Numbered from the stretch's first letter, positions 14,263-23,925 are shown. The stretch: 64,000 nt of DNA from Caldilineaceae bacterium (GCA_022842065.1 JALHQH010000053.1:1-64000), one strand, 5' to 3'. The notes: generated by a model from the sequence alone, not told the origin. Translations and numbers: made by a program.

Positions 14263-17200
14263 ATGCCCAAACTTACGCTTACCCTCTTTGGCCCTTTTCA
14301 AGCAACGGTCGATGGCAAGGTACTGACTGACTTTGCCACCGACAAAATTCGCGCGCTGCTGGCTTATCTAGCCGTGGCAGCAGATAAACCGCACCGGCGG
14401 GAGGCATTGGCGACCTTGCTCTGGCCGGCGTACAGCGATGCGATTGCCTTGCGCAACTTGCGCCAATCGCTCCATCGTCTGCGCCAGACGTTGGATGGGG
14501 TTGATGCGACGCTGAGTGCTGAACTTTTGACCGTCACCCGCCAGACGATTACGTTGCATAGTCACCTGTTACAGGTGGATACGGCCCACTTTCAGCAGCA
14601 GTTACAAGGAGTGGCGGCACACGATCATCAAGCGCTGCATGTGTGTGATCACTGTCTGGCAACCTTGCGCGTCGCGGTTGACGCGGTACAAGGGGCTTTT
14701 CTCGCCGGCTTTCTCGTGGAAGGGGCGATTGCTTTTGATGAATGGCAAAGCATGCAGCGCGAACATTGGCAGCAGCAGCAAACGGCCGCTTTGCGCCAAC
14801 TGACCCTTGCCTATGAAAAGCGGCAGGCATATGAGCTGATGTATGGCTTTGCGACGCGCCTATTAGCGTTGGAGCCGTGGCGTGAAGAGGCGCACCAATG
14901 GGCCATGCGTGCCCTGGCCCACAGTGGGCAACGCGCCGAAGCGCTGGCCCACTATGAACGCTGTCGTACGATTTTGCTTGCCGAATTGGGCGTTGAACCG
15001 AGCGAGGCAACCACCGAACTCTATGCACAGATCAAGCGCGCCGAGGTTGCGCCAACGGCGCTGCCGGCAGCATCCATTGTCATGCTACCGACACCGGTTG
15101 CAACCTTGCCACGGCTCTTCGGCTTTCCCCAAAGTCATGGCAAATTTTTAGGGCGCAGCGCAGAACTCGCCCAACTGACCGATTATCTGACCGATCCCGA
15201 TTGCCGCCTGGTGACCTTGATCGGCCCTGGTGGCAACGGCAAGAGTCGGCTGGCGATCGAAGTGGCGCGCCACCATTTACACCAGGCCACTTGTTTTGGT
15301 GATGGCATCACTTTTGTGGGATTGGCCAGTGTCACGCAAGGGGCGTTGCTGGCGTCGACGATTGCCGCGGCGCTCGGTCTCCAGTTACACGAACAGCACA
15401 CCCACGATGCACAGCTCAGCGACTTTTTGCGCGATAAGGCGATCCTGTTGGTGCTGGACAATTTTGAGCAGATCATTGAGAGTGCCACACTGCTTGCCGA
15501 GCTGTTGGCCGCGTGTGCGGGGCTCAAGCTCTTGGTTACCTCGCGCGTGGCGCTGAATCTGCGCAGTGAACAACGGCTGACCATTGGGGGATTGCACTAC
15601 CCAACCGCCATTCAGCCCGACGCGCCACCGGCGCAACTGCTCGAACACAGCGCGCTCCAGCTATTTGTCCAGGCTGCGCGCCAGGTGCAGCCAGACTTTA
15701 CCCCGGACAGCGAAACCCTGGTTGCAGTCGCCCAGATCTGTACACTCGTGCAGGGGATGCCGCTGGCGTTAGAGTTGGCGGCGACGTGGGTACGCCTCAC
15801 CGATTGCACCACGATTGCCAAAGAGATTAGCACCAATCTCGATTTTCTCGCAATTACCGCCCGCGATCTGCCCCCGCGCCACCGCAGTATGCGTGCGATC
15901 TTTGCTCACTCCTGGGCCCTCATTGCGCCGGGCGAGCGCCGCTTGCTCGCCCAATTGGCGATCTTTGCCGGCGGTTTTAGCCTGGAAGCCATGTTGGCTG
16001 TCACCCATGGCACGGTGGTTGAACTGGCCAACCTGCTCGACTGGTCACTGATGCAGCGCACGGGCCAACAGCGTTATGGGCTGCATGAGTTGTTGCGCCA
16101 ATTTGCCGAAACCGAGCTGGCAACGTGGGGGTCGCTCGCCGCGGCGAACAGTGATCCGCTTGCACCCACTTTGTTGACGCAGACGCAGCAACGCCACAGC
16201 GATTACTTTTTGGCCGCAGTCACCCAATGGTCCGCGGCATTTTATGGGGCACAACCACAGCGTGCGATACAGTTAATGCGCCGCGAGCTCGATAATATCC
16301 GCGCGGCCTGGCAGTGGGCGGTGGCATATAGAAACTTTGCTGCGCTGCAGCAGGCCAGCGACGGTTTGGCGAAATTTCTCTTTCTAGAGGGACTTTTACG
16401 CGAAGGGGAAGCGTGCTTTGCGGCGGCCGTTGCGGAAACACGTCGCCCGCACCTGGCGGCGGAGGAGCCGGCGCAGCAGACCGTGCGTGGACAACTGTTG
16501 GTGCAACAAGCCAATTTTCTCGGCTATCAAGGCAAATTGACCGAAGCACAGCCATTGTTGCACGAGGCATTGGCCTGTTTGGCTACGGGTAGTGCGGCGC
16601 AATTGTCCCAAGTCCATCATGCATTGGGTGATCTATTGCGGGTGAAGGGGGATTATGGGGTGGCATTGGGCCATTTAGAGACGGCGCTGGCGCATTATCG
16701 CGCCCTGGCGCACATCCGTGGGCAGGCGCAAGTATTGAACGATATTGGGCAGCTTTATTGGGCCAAATCAGCCTATGATCAGGCGCTGGGCTACCATCAA
16801 CAGGCATTGCAATTGGATCGCCAGTTGGATCACCGGCTAGGGATTGCGCAGGGCCTGAGCAGCATGGGGCTGGTCTATTACCGCCAGAGCAACTATGCGC
16901 AAGCGTTGGATTGTCACCGCCAGGCATTGGCCGTGGCCGAAGCATTGGACAATCGCCACGACATCGCCAAACATACGAGCAATATGGGGGTGGTCTATTA
17001 TGACCAGGGGGACTTTAACGAGGCCACAGCATATCTCGAACGCGCCCTGCTGATTGATCGTGAATTGGGCAATCGCCTGGGCGTAGCCAAGCGGCAGACG
17101 AATCTAGGCATGATCTATCTGCGAACCGGTTTCTATGGCCAAGCCCTGGCCGCGACCCAGGAAGCCTATCGGCTATTGGTCGCGATGGAACACCAAAGCG

Positions 17201-17826
17201 GCATCGCGTTAACGTTGGGCAACAGCGGCGTGATTCATTGGCACATAGGTGATTATGAACAGGCGTTGACCTATCATACCGCGGCGTTGGCACTTGATGA
17301 GCAATTGGGCAATCAAGATGGCGTAGCGCGCCACCTGGGCAACCTGGGCGCCACCCAGGCGAAACTGGGCGATCTGGCCCAAGCGCTGAATTTATATGAG
17401 CGCGCATTGGCGTTCCATCAAGCGCTTGATACCCGCTATCACTGGGCGCAAACGCTATTGCGTAAGGCTGAGGCATTGTATCTGTGTGGTGACTATGCTG
17501 CGGCCGTGGTCTATCAGCGCGATGGGCTGCAGATGGCGCGCACCATCAAACGGACTGATTCGATTTTTGAGGGCGAGTTGCTGGGAGCCAAATTAGCGCT
17601 AGCCCAGGGTAAAACCAGCGCAGCGATTGAGCAATTAAGGCAGATGTTACAGCTAACAAGCAGCGACGATGAACAGGCTACCCTTCACGATGCGTTATGG
17701 CAGGCACAGGGGAACCCTTTTCATGCCCAGCGGGCAGTAGTGCTCTATGAACGGCTCTTAGTCAGATCACCTAGCGCACATTATCGCCGACGGCTCCGTG
17801 AACTAGGCGAGGCAATGGGTCGCTAG
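14263..17826 (+). CDS. SARP-family regulator with NB-ARC ATPase and TPR domains
   Basis: 1187 residues from ATG 14263; an in-frame upstream extension is only translated octamer repeat. Residues 1-95 form a winged-helix OmpR-like DNA-binding domain (LTLFGPFQATVDGK, RALLAYLAVAADKPHRREAL). A bacterial transcriptional activation domain (BTAD) extends to about 265 (FDEWQSMQREHW, RCRTILLAELGVEPSEAT). The NB-ARC module has P-loop LIGPGGNGKSRLAIE (about 320) and Walker B ILLVLDNFEQ (about 400) with TSR downstream. The last 450 residues are TPRs (for example YYRQSNYAQALDCHRQAL). AfsR-like ATP-dependent transcription activator; targets unknown. The C-terminal TPRs suggest ligand or protein sensing. Confidence 0.9.
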   Translation: MPKLTLTLFGPFQATVDGKVLTDFATDKIRALLAYLAVAADKPHRREALATLLWPAYSDAIALRNLRQSLHRLRQTLDGVDATLSAELLTVTRQTITLHSHLLQVDTAHFQQQLQGVAAHDHQALHVCDHCLATLRVAVDAVQGAFLAGFLVEGAIAFDEWQSMQREHWQQQQTAALRQLTLAYEKRQAYELMYGFATRLLALEPWREEAHQWAMRALAHSGQRAEALAHYERCRTILLAELGVEPSEATTELYAQIKRAEVAPTALPAASIVMLPTPVATLPRLFGFPQSHGKFLGRSAELAQLTDYLTDPDCRLVTLIGPGGNGKSRLAIEVARHHLHQATCFGDGITFVGLASVTQGALLASTIAAALGLQLHEQHTHDAQLSDFLRDKAILLVLDNFEQIIESATLLAELLAACAGLKLLVTSRVALNLRSEQRLTIGGLHYPTAIQPDAPPAQLLEHSALQLFVQAARQVQPDFTPDSETLVAVAQICTLVQGMPLALELAATWVRLTDCTTIAKEISTNLDFLAITARDLPPRHRSMRAIFAHSWALIAPGERRLLAQLAIFAGGFSLEAMLAVTHGTVVELANLLDWSLMQRTGQQRYGLHELLRQFAETELATWGSLAAANSDPLAPTLLTQTQQRHSDYFLAAVTQWSAAFYGAQPQRAIQLMRRELDNIRAAWQWAVAYRNFAALQQASDGLAKFLFLEGLLREGEACFAAAVAETRRPHLAAEEPAQQTVRGQLLVQQANFLGYQGKLTEAQPLLHEALACLATGSAAQLSQVHHALGDLLRVKGDYGVALGHLETALAHYRALAHIRGQAQVLNDIGQLYWAKSAYDQALGYHQQALQLDRQLDHRLGIAQGLSSMGLVYYRQSNYAQALDCHRQALAVAEALDNRHDIAKHTSNMGVVYYDQGDFNEATAYLERALLIDRELGNRLGVAKRQTNLGMIYLRTGFYGQALAATQEAYRLLVAMEHQSGIALTLGNSGVIHWHIGDYEQALTYHTAALALDEQLGNQDGVARHLGNLGATQAKLGDLAQALNLYERALAFHQALDTRYHWAQTLLRKAEALYLCGDYAAAVVYQRDGLQMARTIKRTDSIFEGELLGAKLALAQGKTSAAIEQLRQMLQLTSSDDEQATLHDALWQAQGNPFHAQRAVVLYERLLVRSPSAHYRRRLRELGEAMGR

Positions 17827-17869
17827 GGTTCAGCAGACGTCAACCACGACGGTCATTGGCTGGGGCTGA

Positions 17870-18133
17870 TTATAAGGTTGCGCCACTTAAAACAAGCTCA
17901 AACGTACCGAGCACCGACTCATAAAAAGCCGCCAGTGGGCTTGTATAGAGACTCATAGCACTGACCACGAAGCCCACCATCAGCGAAACCAACAGTACAT
18001 ATTCAGATAAACCCTGTCCTTCCTCACCGCGCCCTTCCCCACCAACGGCCACGACCACAGAGTGGGTCAACGTGACAAAACGGACGAAAATGGCTTGAAG
18101 TAGACAAATTTGCATTGATTGAAAGTTTACCAT
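17870..18133 (-). CDS. Flp/Fap-type pilin-like small protein
   Basis: The motif EEGQGLSEYVLLVSLMVGF is the hallmark of Flp pilins (prepilin peptidase site followed by G-Q-x-x-x-E-Y and one hydrophobic helix). Here the chain continues with SLYTSPLAAFYESVLGTFEL to its end. It would be processed by a TadV/TadA-type pilus system and assembled into a thin pilus; no tad genes are in the window. The start is unclear: ATG 18133 has GGAAG 5 nt upstream, and an in-frame ATG at 18250 has no binding site. The leader is unusually long for this family in either case. Function by motif only. Confidence 0.6.
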   Translation of the reverse strand: MVNFQSMQICLLQAIFVRFVTLTHSVVVAVGGEGRGEEGQGLSEYVLLVSLMVGFVVSAMSLYTSPLAAFYESVLGTFELVLSGATL

Positions 18134-18470
18134 AACTGCTTCCGCGCTTCTTGTGGACGCTCTGGGTTGCGCTGTCTGAATCATGAGCGTTAATGAATCA
18201 TTTACCGACACTGCTACTTTAGCATAGCTTCCACCATTTGTTCCTTGCATGAATGTGACAAATGACCTATCAAAGGCTACTGTTGCTCTGCCAAAAGGTG
18301 CAGCACGTTAGGCAGTAGTGGTGATAAGAGCACAGGAAACAGTCCAGCACCGGCAATTTACTCGAGAAAACGGTCAGGCCGACAAGCTAAATTAAAATTA
18401 TGTTACAAGATTGTTGAGCGATTCACGGACAATACAGAATTAACGGCAGCGTAAGCATGGCGCTAAAATA

Positions 18471-18560
18471 CAGGTCATGGACCATGCTGCGCACAGTGCC
18501 TAGCCAGTCCGTGACTGGCAGCAGGTCATGGAGCATGCTGTGTACAGTTGCTGTGGCGTA
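18471..18560. repeat. Direct repeat flanking a CTAGCCAGTCCGTGACTGG element
   Basis: AGGTCATGGACCATGCTG (about 18472) recurs with few changes as AGGTCATGGAGCATGCTG (about 18526). Between them is GTGCCTAGCCAGTCCGTGACTGG, the palindromic core also found at about 3561 and 6198. The second copy ends about 50 bp before the start of the exonuclease gene. The rest of the 18251-18596 gap holds no recognisable gene. Confidence 0.55.
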
Positions 18561-18596
18561 GCTCTTTATACCAAACGGAGAATGAAAGGATACACC

Positions 18597-19166
18597 ATGC
18601 CCAATCGCGAGATCTACGTTAGCACCGATGTGGAGGCCGACGGGCCGATCCCTGGGGTTTACTCAATGCTTAGTTTTGCCTCGGCGGCCTATCGGGCGGA
18701 CAAAACTTTGCTCGGCACCTTCTCGGCAAACTTGCATCAGTTGCCCGAAGCAACCACCAATCCCGACACAATGGCCTGGTGGGCAACCCAACCCGATGCC
18801 TGGGCGGCCTGTCGCCAAGATCCAGAAGATCCAGCTGCAGCAATGGCCCGTTATCTGGCTTGGCTCAAGACGCTGCCAGGCAAGTTGGTCTTTGTCTCCT
18901 ATCCGGTGGCCAGCGACTTTATGTTTGTCTACTGGTATCTGGTGCGCTTCACCGGCGAACGTCCCTTCTCCCATTCGGCGCTCGACATTAAAACTTATGC
19001 GATGGCGATGCTCAACACCCCCTATCGCGCCACCACCAAATCGACCATGCCGCGGCGCTGGTTTGATCCCTTGCCCCACACCCATGTCGCTCTGGACGAT
19101 GCGCTTGAACAGGGCGCGCTCTTTTGCAACATGTTACAGGAAAACCGCACCAGGGCAACGAAATGA
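18597..19166 (+). CDS. DEDD-type 3'-5' exonuclease family protein
   Basis: 189 residues. The first exonuclease motif appears as [13 protein letters not shown] (the D and E of DEDD, about residues 10-12), and the last as [11 protein letters not shown] near 170 (H-x-A-x-x-D, the DEDDh pattern). The middle Asp is probably in [18 protein letters not shown]. The fold is that of RNase T and DNA polymerase III epsilon, so it should remove 3' nucleotides from RNA or DNA with Mg2+. Start at ATG 18597, with GAAAGGA 6 nt upstream. Its stop lies 23 bp from the convergent glycosidase stop at 19190. Alone in its transcript, so the in vivo substrate is not indicated. Confidence 0.75.
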   Translation: MPNREIYVSTDVEADGPIPGVYSMLSFASAAYRADKTLLGTFSANLHQLPEATTNPDTMAWWATQPDAWAACRQDPEDPAAAMARYLAWLKTLPGKLVFVSYPVASDFMFVYWYLVRFTGERPFSHSALDIKTYAMAMLNTPYRATTKSTMPRRWFDPLPHTHVALDDALEQGALFCNMLQENRTRATK

Positions 19167-19189
19167 CAACCATGTGGGTGCCGCCAATC

Positions 19190-20992
19190 TTACTTTCTAT
19201 GCAACTTCACCGCCAGATCGGTGGCAAAGTCGGGGGCCATCAAGGTGACAGCGCCGGCTGTTACCGTCACCGGCGTTTCATCAAGCCACTCGCCGGTGCT
19301 TGGCGCATACCATTGGGCTTGGTAGTCGCCATCGGCAAGACCCGTCACGGTAACCGTTACCCCACCGAGCAATGGCGGTGCATAGGACCAGGTGGTCAGT
19401 TTGGTTTTGCTTTTCAACGCGGCAAAGAGCGCTTTATCATAGGCCGCTTGGGCTGCGGGCACAGTGTAGCCATTGCTTGGCAACCAGATCAGCGCGCGGT
19501 CATCGTCCTGCAAGGTGAACGCCTGGGCTTCCCCCATCACTTGCGCTTTGCCCGCGGTCAATGTAGCTAGATCTTCGCCGGCAAAAAAGCGGGCGAGCGC
19601 GCCATATTGTGGCCACTGCTCCTGGGGATCGACAAAGGTATCCCACCACCAGTACATACTGCCGCCGGCATAACCCAGGAAGGGTGCCCCCCACAGCCCG
19701 GTGTGTAGATGCAGACCATCGAGCGCAACCTGGGCACCGGCGGAATAACCAAGCTCGCCCATTAAGAGCGGCTTGTCCGGTGCAATTTTGGTGATGCGAT
19801 CAAAGTCGCGGGCCAGGGTACGCAGCAGATCGCCGCCGGAATAATCATGTTGTTGGCTGAAGTCGATCTCGGGCATGGCCCAAACCTGGGTAAAACCACC
19901 GTTGGCGTTGCTGTTCGTGATCAGGTGATCATAGGGGTCAAATTGCTGTAGGACCGGCGTCATCTCGGCAATCCACGGGATCAGCGTGTCGTCGCCAATG
20001 CCGGTCCAGTTGACCTCATTCCACCACTCCCAGGCGAAGAGATGGGTCGAGTAGCCCCAGCGCGCAGCGATATAACGCAACCGCTGTTTGAAGAAGGCTT
20101 TGGCCAGATCATTGGTCACAAATTCAGCCGGGGTGGCCAGCGGTCCGCCCAGATCATCATTATAGGGATTCTGCGCCCATTCCGCGTTGACGGAGGTGCT
20201 AAACGCGCCGTGGTTGACCAGGCAGAGCATGATGTAGATGCCCCGCTCTTCGGCCAGCTCGAAAATCTGATCGAGCAACCAAGCTTGTTTCATGCGGGCG
20301 TCGTAGTTGCCCAACCCCGTATCGGCCCACTCAATGCCAAAGGACCACGAGGCCATCCAAACGCGGATTACATTGCCATCATTGGCACTTAAACGGTCGA
20401 GCCAACGTTCGTAATCAGCAAGCACATCCTCACCACCCCAGCCGATATTCAACCCATTCGGGAAATAAAAGTTACCATCATCGAACGCAAAGTAACGCGG
20501 GTTGTCCGGGTGGATACGGATAAAGCCGGGATCAGCAGAGGGGTTTACCGTAAAAGTGACCGGTTCACTGGTGGCTTGCGGTCCAACCAGTTCGGCCTGT
20601 GCCTGCCAATCCCCGGCGAGCGGTGGGGTAAAACGCACTCGCCAGCCCGCGTCGCCAGTTGGCTGTTGTGAGGTGACATCATATGGCTGCATCCAAAAGG
20701 CGGGTACGGTCATCCGCAACCCGTTCGGCCCGCTAAAGTGGACCAGGATGTCGATCTGCGCCGGGTCGTAGGGATTCTCAACTATCACACTAGTTTCGAG
20801 CTGTAGTTCAAGGGGGGCATATTGGGCAAGGGGGGCGGACGGCAGCGCGTGCAAGATAATGCTTTCGCCGTTGACACCAGTCTGCGCAGTAGGCGATGAG
20901 ACCGGCAATGTTGCGCCAGATGGCTGGATCGGTTGGCAAGCAACCAGAGTGAGCAGCAGGCAGAGCAAGTAGGCAGAAGAGAGTGGCTTCAT
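19190..20992 (-). CDS. DUF5060-type glycoside hydrolase lipoprotein
   Basis: 600 residues from ATG 20992; an upstream in-frame TTG is less likely. The signal peptide ends in lipobox LLLTLVAC, so it is probably a lipid-anchored exported enzyme. An Ig-like N-terminal region (LQLETSVIVENPYDPAQIDI, FTPPLAGDWQAQAELVG, typical of DUF5060) precedes a (beta/alpha)8 barrel. FAWEWWNEVNW holds the likely acid/base Glu and PLLMGELGYS the likely nucleophile Glu of a clan A hydrolase. A C-terminal beta domain ends with DYQAQWYAPSTGEW, as in GH5/GH140-like enzymes. Substrate unknown. Divergent from the sugar ABC operon, which suggests oligosaccharide release before import. Confidence 0.8.
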   Translation of the reverse strand: MKPLSSAYLLCLLLTLVACQPIQPSGATLPVSSPTAQTGVNGESIILHALPSAPLAQYAPLELQLETSVIVENPYDPAQIDILVHFSGPNGLRMTVPAFWMQPYDVTSQQPTGDAGWRVRFTPPLAGDWQAQAELVGPQATSEPVTFTVNPSADPGFIRIHPDNPRYFAFDDGNFYFPNGLNIGWGGEDVLADYERWLDRLSANDGNVIRVWMASWSFGIEWADTGLGNYDARMKQAWLLDQIFELAEERGIYIMLCLVNHGAFSTSVNAEWAQNPYNDDLGGPLATPAEFVTNDLAKAFFKQRLRYIAARWGYSTHLFAWEWWNEVNWTGIGDDTLIPWIAEMTPVLQQFDPYDHLITNSNANGGFTQVWAMPEIDFSQQHDYSGGDLLRTLARDFDRITKIAPDKPLLMGELGYSAGAQVALDGLHLHTGLWGAPFLGYAGGSMYWWWDTFVDPQEQWPQYGALARFFAGEDLATLTAGKAQVMGEAQAFTLQDDDRALIWLPSNGYTVPAAQAAYDKALFAALKSKTKLTTWSYAPPLLGGVTVTVTGLADGDYQAQWYAPSTGEWLDETPVTVTAGAVTLMAPDFATDLAVKLHRK

Positions 20993-21015
20993 ATTGTACC
21001 TGGGTTTAATCAAGC

Positions 21016-21081
21016 AGCCTTGGGGATTCTCATCGTACGGGCATGGTATACCATGCCCGTACGATGAGAATCCCCAAGGCT
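21016..21081. repeat. Perfect 66-bp palindrome without a spacer
   Basis: The arms 21016-21048 and 21049-21081 are exact reverse complements, 33 bp each, with no loop (centre GGTA/TACC). It lies in the region between the divergent glycosidase gene (start 20992) and sugar-binding protein gene (start 21539), only 23 bp upstream of the glycosidase ATG. No T tract, so a terminator is unlikely. It could be an operator, a cruciform or a palindromic element insertion. Confidence 0.95.
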
Positions 21082-21161
21082 GAATCAGTTCGGATAACGG
21101 TTGGGTAGATTGGATTATACTGTTACCCAGTTAATGCCCCAAATAAACGTAACGACTAAGC

Positions 21162-21264
21162 AACCCCCTCCGCGCCCAATGGGCTCCCGTCCCCCTGGTA
21201 AGGGGAGGAACCGCCTCAAGGTCAACTATTCCCTCCCTTACCAGGGGAAGGTTAGGGAGGGGTT
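21162..21264. repeat. Imperfect inverted repeat in the divergent promoter region
   Basis: AACCCCCTC (21162) pairs with GAGGGGTT (21257-21264), and CCCCTGGTAAGGGGA (about 21191) with TCCCTTACCAGGGG (to about 21246). The structure resembles common CCCTCCC...GGGAGGG miniature elements. The remaining bases up to 21530 show no gene; a promoter for the ABC operon presumably lies there but no clear boxes were seen. Confidence 0.6.
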
Positions 21265-21538
21265 ATCGTTACCAATCAACAACAGTTGCACTGCGCCCCG
21301 CATAAAACATCCCAAAGATTGTCAGAGAAGAACAGCAAACCAGGGCAAATGATTGGCTAAATCGGCGCTTGACAGCAAACAATCTTGTCGTAGATAATGC
21401 AGCTATCCTCTTTTATTGTGTGATCGGTCTGAACCGTGGCATTTGCTCACACGCTTTGTAATCAACGCCACTTTCATCATCTTCACACCCAATCCTTTCT
21501 GGTTTCAGCAATCTTAACTGGTTTCAGGAGGCTATCCC

Positions 21539-22873
21539 ATGCAAGTTCAACATACCACCCTTTCGCGTCGCACCTTTTTACAGTTGACCGCGGCGGTCAC
21601 CGCGCCCTTGATCCTCGCCGCCTGTGCCCCGGCGGCCGCCCCAGCCGGCGGCAGTGAAGGCGGCACCGCAACCGGCGAAGTGGTCGAGGTGCGCTATATC
21701 GCCATGGACTATGACAGCCGCATGCAAGCGGACACCCAAGCGGTGATGGATGCGTTCAACAGCAGCCAAGGCGCAGTGCAGGCGACGTTGGAAGTAGTCA
21801 GTTGGCCCGAAGGTAAAAATGTGATCTTGACCCAGATCAGCGGCGGCCAGCCACCGGATATCTTTAATGGGGCCGGCCAATGGCTGCTTGAGTTCCAGTC
21901 GGCGGACGAGCTGGCACCACTGGATGATCTGATGGGGGCAGATTTGCTCGCCAATTTTTGGGAATCGGGGATCAAGGCCATGACGGTGGGTGGCACCCTC
22001 TATGGCATGCCCTACTTCCTAGACCCGCGCGGCCTCTACTACCGCACCGATCTCTTTGAGGCAGCCGGCTTGGACGCGCCCGTCACTTGGGCGGATGTGC
22101 GTGAGGCGGCTAAGGCGATCCACAGCCCGCCCACCGTCTATGGCATGGGCATTGGACCAGGCGATTACTGGTGGTATGCCTGGGTCGGCGCAATCGGTGG
22201 TGGCAATAATCTCAGCCGCTGGAGCGAAGATGGCCACACGCTCATCGCGTCGGAAGCTGGGTTGGCGGCCGCGCAGTTCCTGGCCGACATTGTCCTCACC
22301 GATGGCACGGCGCAACCCTCGCCCGCCAGTGCAAACCGTGACGCCGACCTGCAACCGCTTTTCCTCGGCGGCCAGATGGCGATCCTGGAGACTGGTTCGT
22401 GGATGCCGACGATTATCCGGAATGATGCGCCAGATCTGCAATTTGCCCTCGCCCCGCTACCGGTCGCCGAGGCAGGGATGCAACATGGCAATGTCTTCTG
22501 GCCCGACTGTGTGATGATGGCCAAACAGTCGGAAAAGAAAGAGGCCGCGGCGGAGCTGCTCAAGTTTATGTTCAACGCCGAAAATCGCCTGGCCTTTGCC
22601 AAACAGCGCGGCGTCATCCCCGAACGAGTCGATGTTGGCGCCGATCCAGCCTATGTCGATCCAAATGATCCGAACACCCCCTACAACGAGTTCTACGTCA
22701 AGGAGTTGGCTGCGGCGCACAACGTCTTTGAAACCCCGTGGCCGGCCACCGGCGGCGAAGATGAAACGACGATCAACGACGCCCTGGCCAAGATCTGGCT
22801 CGGCGAAGCGACGGTTGAAGAAGCGATGACCGAAGCGGCGCAGATCATTGACGAACGGCACGGGTTGGCGTGA
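21539..22873 (+). CDS. Sugar ABC transporter substrate-binding lipoprotein
   Basis: 444 residues. The N-terminus SRRTFLQLTAAVTAPLILAAC combines a twin-arginine motif and a lipobox, so it is a Tat-exported lipoprotein. The mature part is a family 1 extracellular solute-binding protein: QAVMDAFNSSQGAVQATLEVV, GGQPPDIFNGAGQW, PLDDLMGADLLANFWESG, LYGMPYFLDPRGLYYRTDLF. It binds a sugar or oligosaccharide and delivers it to the permeases encoded directly downstream (22978-24752), with the ATPase at 24843. AGGAGG precedes the ATG at ideal distance. The specific sugar cannot be read. Confidence 0.92.
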   Translation: MQVQHTTLSRRTFLQLTAAVTAPLILAACAPAAAPAGGSEGGTATGEVVEVRYIAMDYDSRMQADTQAVMDAFNSSQGAVQATLEVVSWPEGKNVILTQISGGQPPDIFNGAGQWLLEFQSADELAPLDDLMGADLLANFWESGIKAMTVGGTLYGMPYFLDPRGLYYRTDLFEAAGLDAPVTWADVREAAKAIHSPPTVYGMGIGPGDYWWYAWVGAIGGGNNLSRWSEDGHTLIASEAGLAAAQFLADIVLTDGTAQPSPASANRDADLQPLFLGGQMAILETGSWMPTIIRNDAPDLQFALAPLPVAEAGMQHGNVFWPDCVMMAKQSEKKEAAAELLKFMFNAENRLAFAKQRGVIPERVDVGADPAYVDPNDPNTPYNEFYVKELAAAHNVFETPWPATGGEDETTINDALAKIWLGEATVEEAMTEAAQIIDERHGLA

Positions 22874-22962
22874 TTAGTGATTAGGTGATTAGGTGATTGG
22901 TGATTGTACGAGCAGGTTGAATGACCAATCACCCAATTACTAATCACCAATCACCCAATCTT
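22873..22962. repeat. GTGATTAG/CAATCACC octamer repeats, inverted
   Basis: After the stop codon of the binding protein come units GTGATTAG, GTGATTAG, GTGATTGG, GTGATTG. A spacer follows, then the complementary CCAATCACC, CTAATCACC, CCAATCACC. They could form a hairpin between the binding-protein and permease genes, a position where operons often attenuate or stabilise mRNA. The same CAATCACC units recur at about 60625-60655 around the start of the GH95 gene. Confidence 0.75.
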
Positions 22963-22977
22963 GAAAGGTTTCTTCCT

Positions 22978-23925
22978 GTGGCAAATCAGACGATGGCGGT
23001 GCGCATGGAGCGGCCGCCGACTGAGCACAAGGTGTTGACGGGCTGGCGCGCCGAGTGGCGCGAGAATCGTACGGCCTATGGGCTCTTGTTGCCCAGTGTG
23101 ATCGCTTTTGCGCTCTTCCTGGTCTTTCCGATTGTGAACATGTTTATCGCGGCCTTTTCAACGGTCGATACGCTGGGGCGGACGGTCAGCTTTGGGACGC
23201 TGGCAAATTTCCAGACCCTACTCAATGACGACCGCATGCCGCAGATCATCCGCCAGACTGCAATTTTTGGTTTTGGCACGGTGGCGTTGACGGTGGTGGT
23301 CGCCTTTCCCTTGGCCTTGATCTTGAATACCGAATTTCGGGGGCGGGCAATTGCCAAAGCGCTGATCCTGATTCCGTGGGCGATGCCCTTTGCGGTGTCG
23401 GCGATCACCTGGCGCTGGATCTTTCATGGGCAGATGGGGGTGCTCAACTATGCCCTGAGTCAGTTGGGCATTATCACAGAGTATGTGGCCTGGCTGGGCG
23501 AACCAACGCTGGCCTTTGGCGCCGCGATGTTTGTCGAGGTCTGGTCGTCGATTCCCTTTATGACGGTGACCTTCCTGGCTGGTCTACAAGCGATCCCACC
23601 GCACATCTACGACGCGGCCAAGATGGACGGGGCCAGCCCCTGGCGTGAGTTCCGCGACATGACCTTGCCGCAGATGCGCACGGTGATCATGATCGTCACG
23701 CTGCTCTCGGTGATCTGGGCCTTCCGCTCCTTCGCCGTGATCTGGATTCTAACCCAGGGTGGGCCACTCTACCGCACCGATATCGCGGTCACCTATCTCT
23801 ACAAGCTGGCCTTTACCAATCTCGACTTTGGTGCAGGTTATGCCTTGGCCGTTTGTATCTTCGCCGTGCTGATTATCTTTAGCCTGCTCTACACACGAGT
23901 GCTCGGCACCCAGGAGGAGACATGA
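22978..23925 (+). CDS. Sugar ABC transporter permease 1 (MalF/UgpA-like)
   Basis: 315 residues from GTG 22978, with AAAGG upstream; the in-frame ATG at 22921 lies in octamer repeat and would add only repeat-encoded residues. There are six predicted membrane helices (first: YGLLLPSVIAFALFLVFPIVNMF) and the EAA loop YDAAKMDGASPWREFRDMTLP, which docks onto the ATPase. It forms the membrane channel with the second permease. The stop overlaps the start of the next gene by 4 bp (ATGA), which implies translational coupling. Confidence 0.92.
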   Translation: MANQTMAVRMERPPTEHKVLTGWRAEWRENRTAYGLLLPSVIAFALFLVFPIVNMFIAAFSTVDTLGRTVSFGTLANFQTLLNDDRMPQIIRQTAIFGFGTVALTVVVAFPLALILNTEFRGRAIAKALILIPWAMPFAVSAITWRWIFHGQMGVLNYALSQLGIITEYVAWLGEPTLAFGAAMFVEVWSSIPFMTVTFLAGLQAIPPHIYDAAKMDGASPWREFRDMTLPQMRTVIMIVTLLSVIWAFRSFAVIWILTQGGPLYRTDIAVTYLYKLAFTNLDFGAGYALAVCIFAVLIIFSLLYTRVLGTQEET

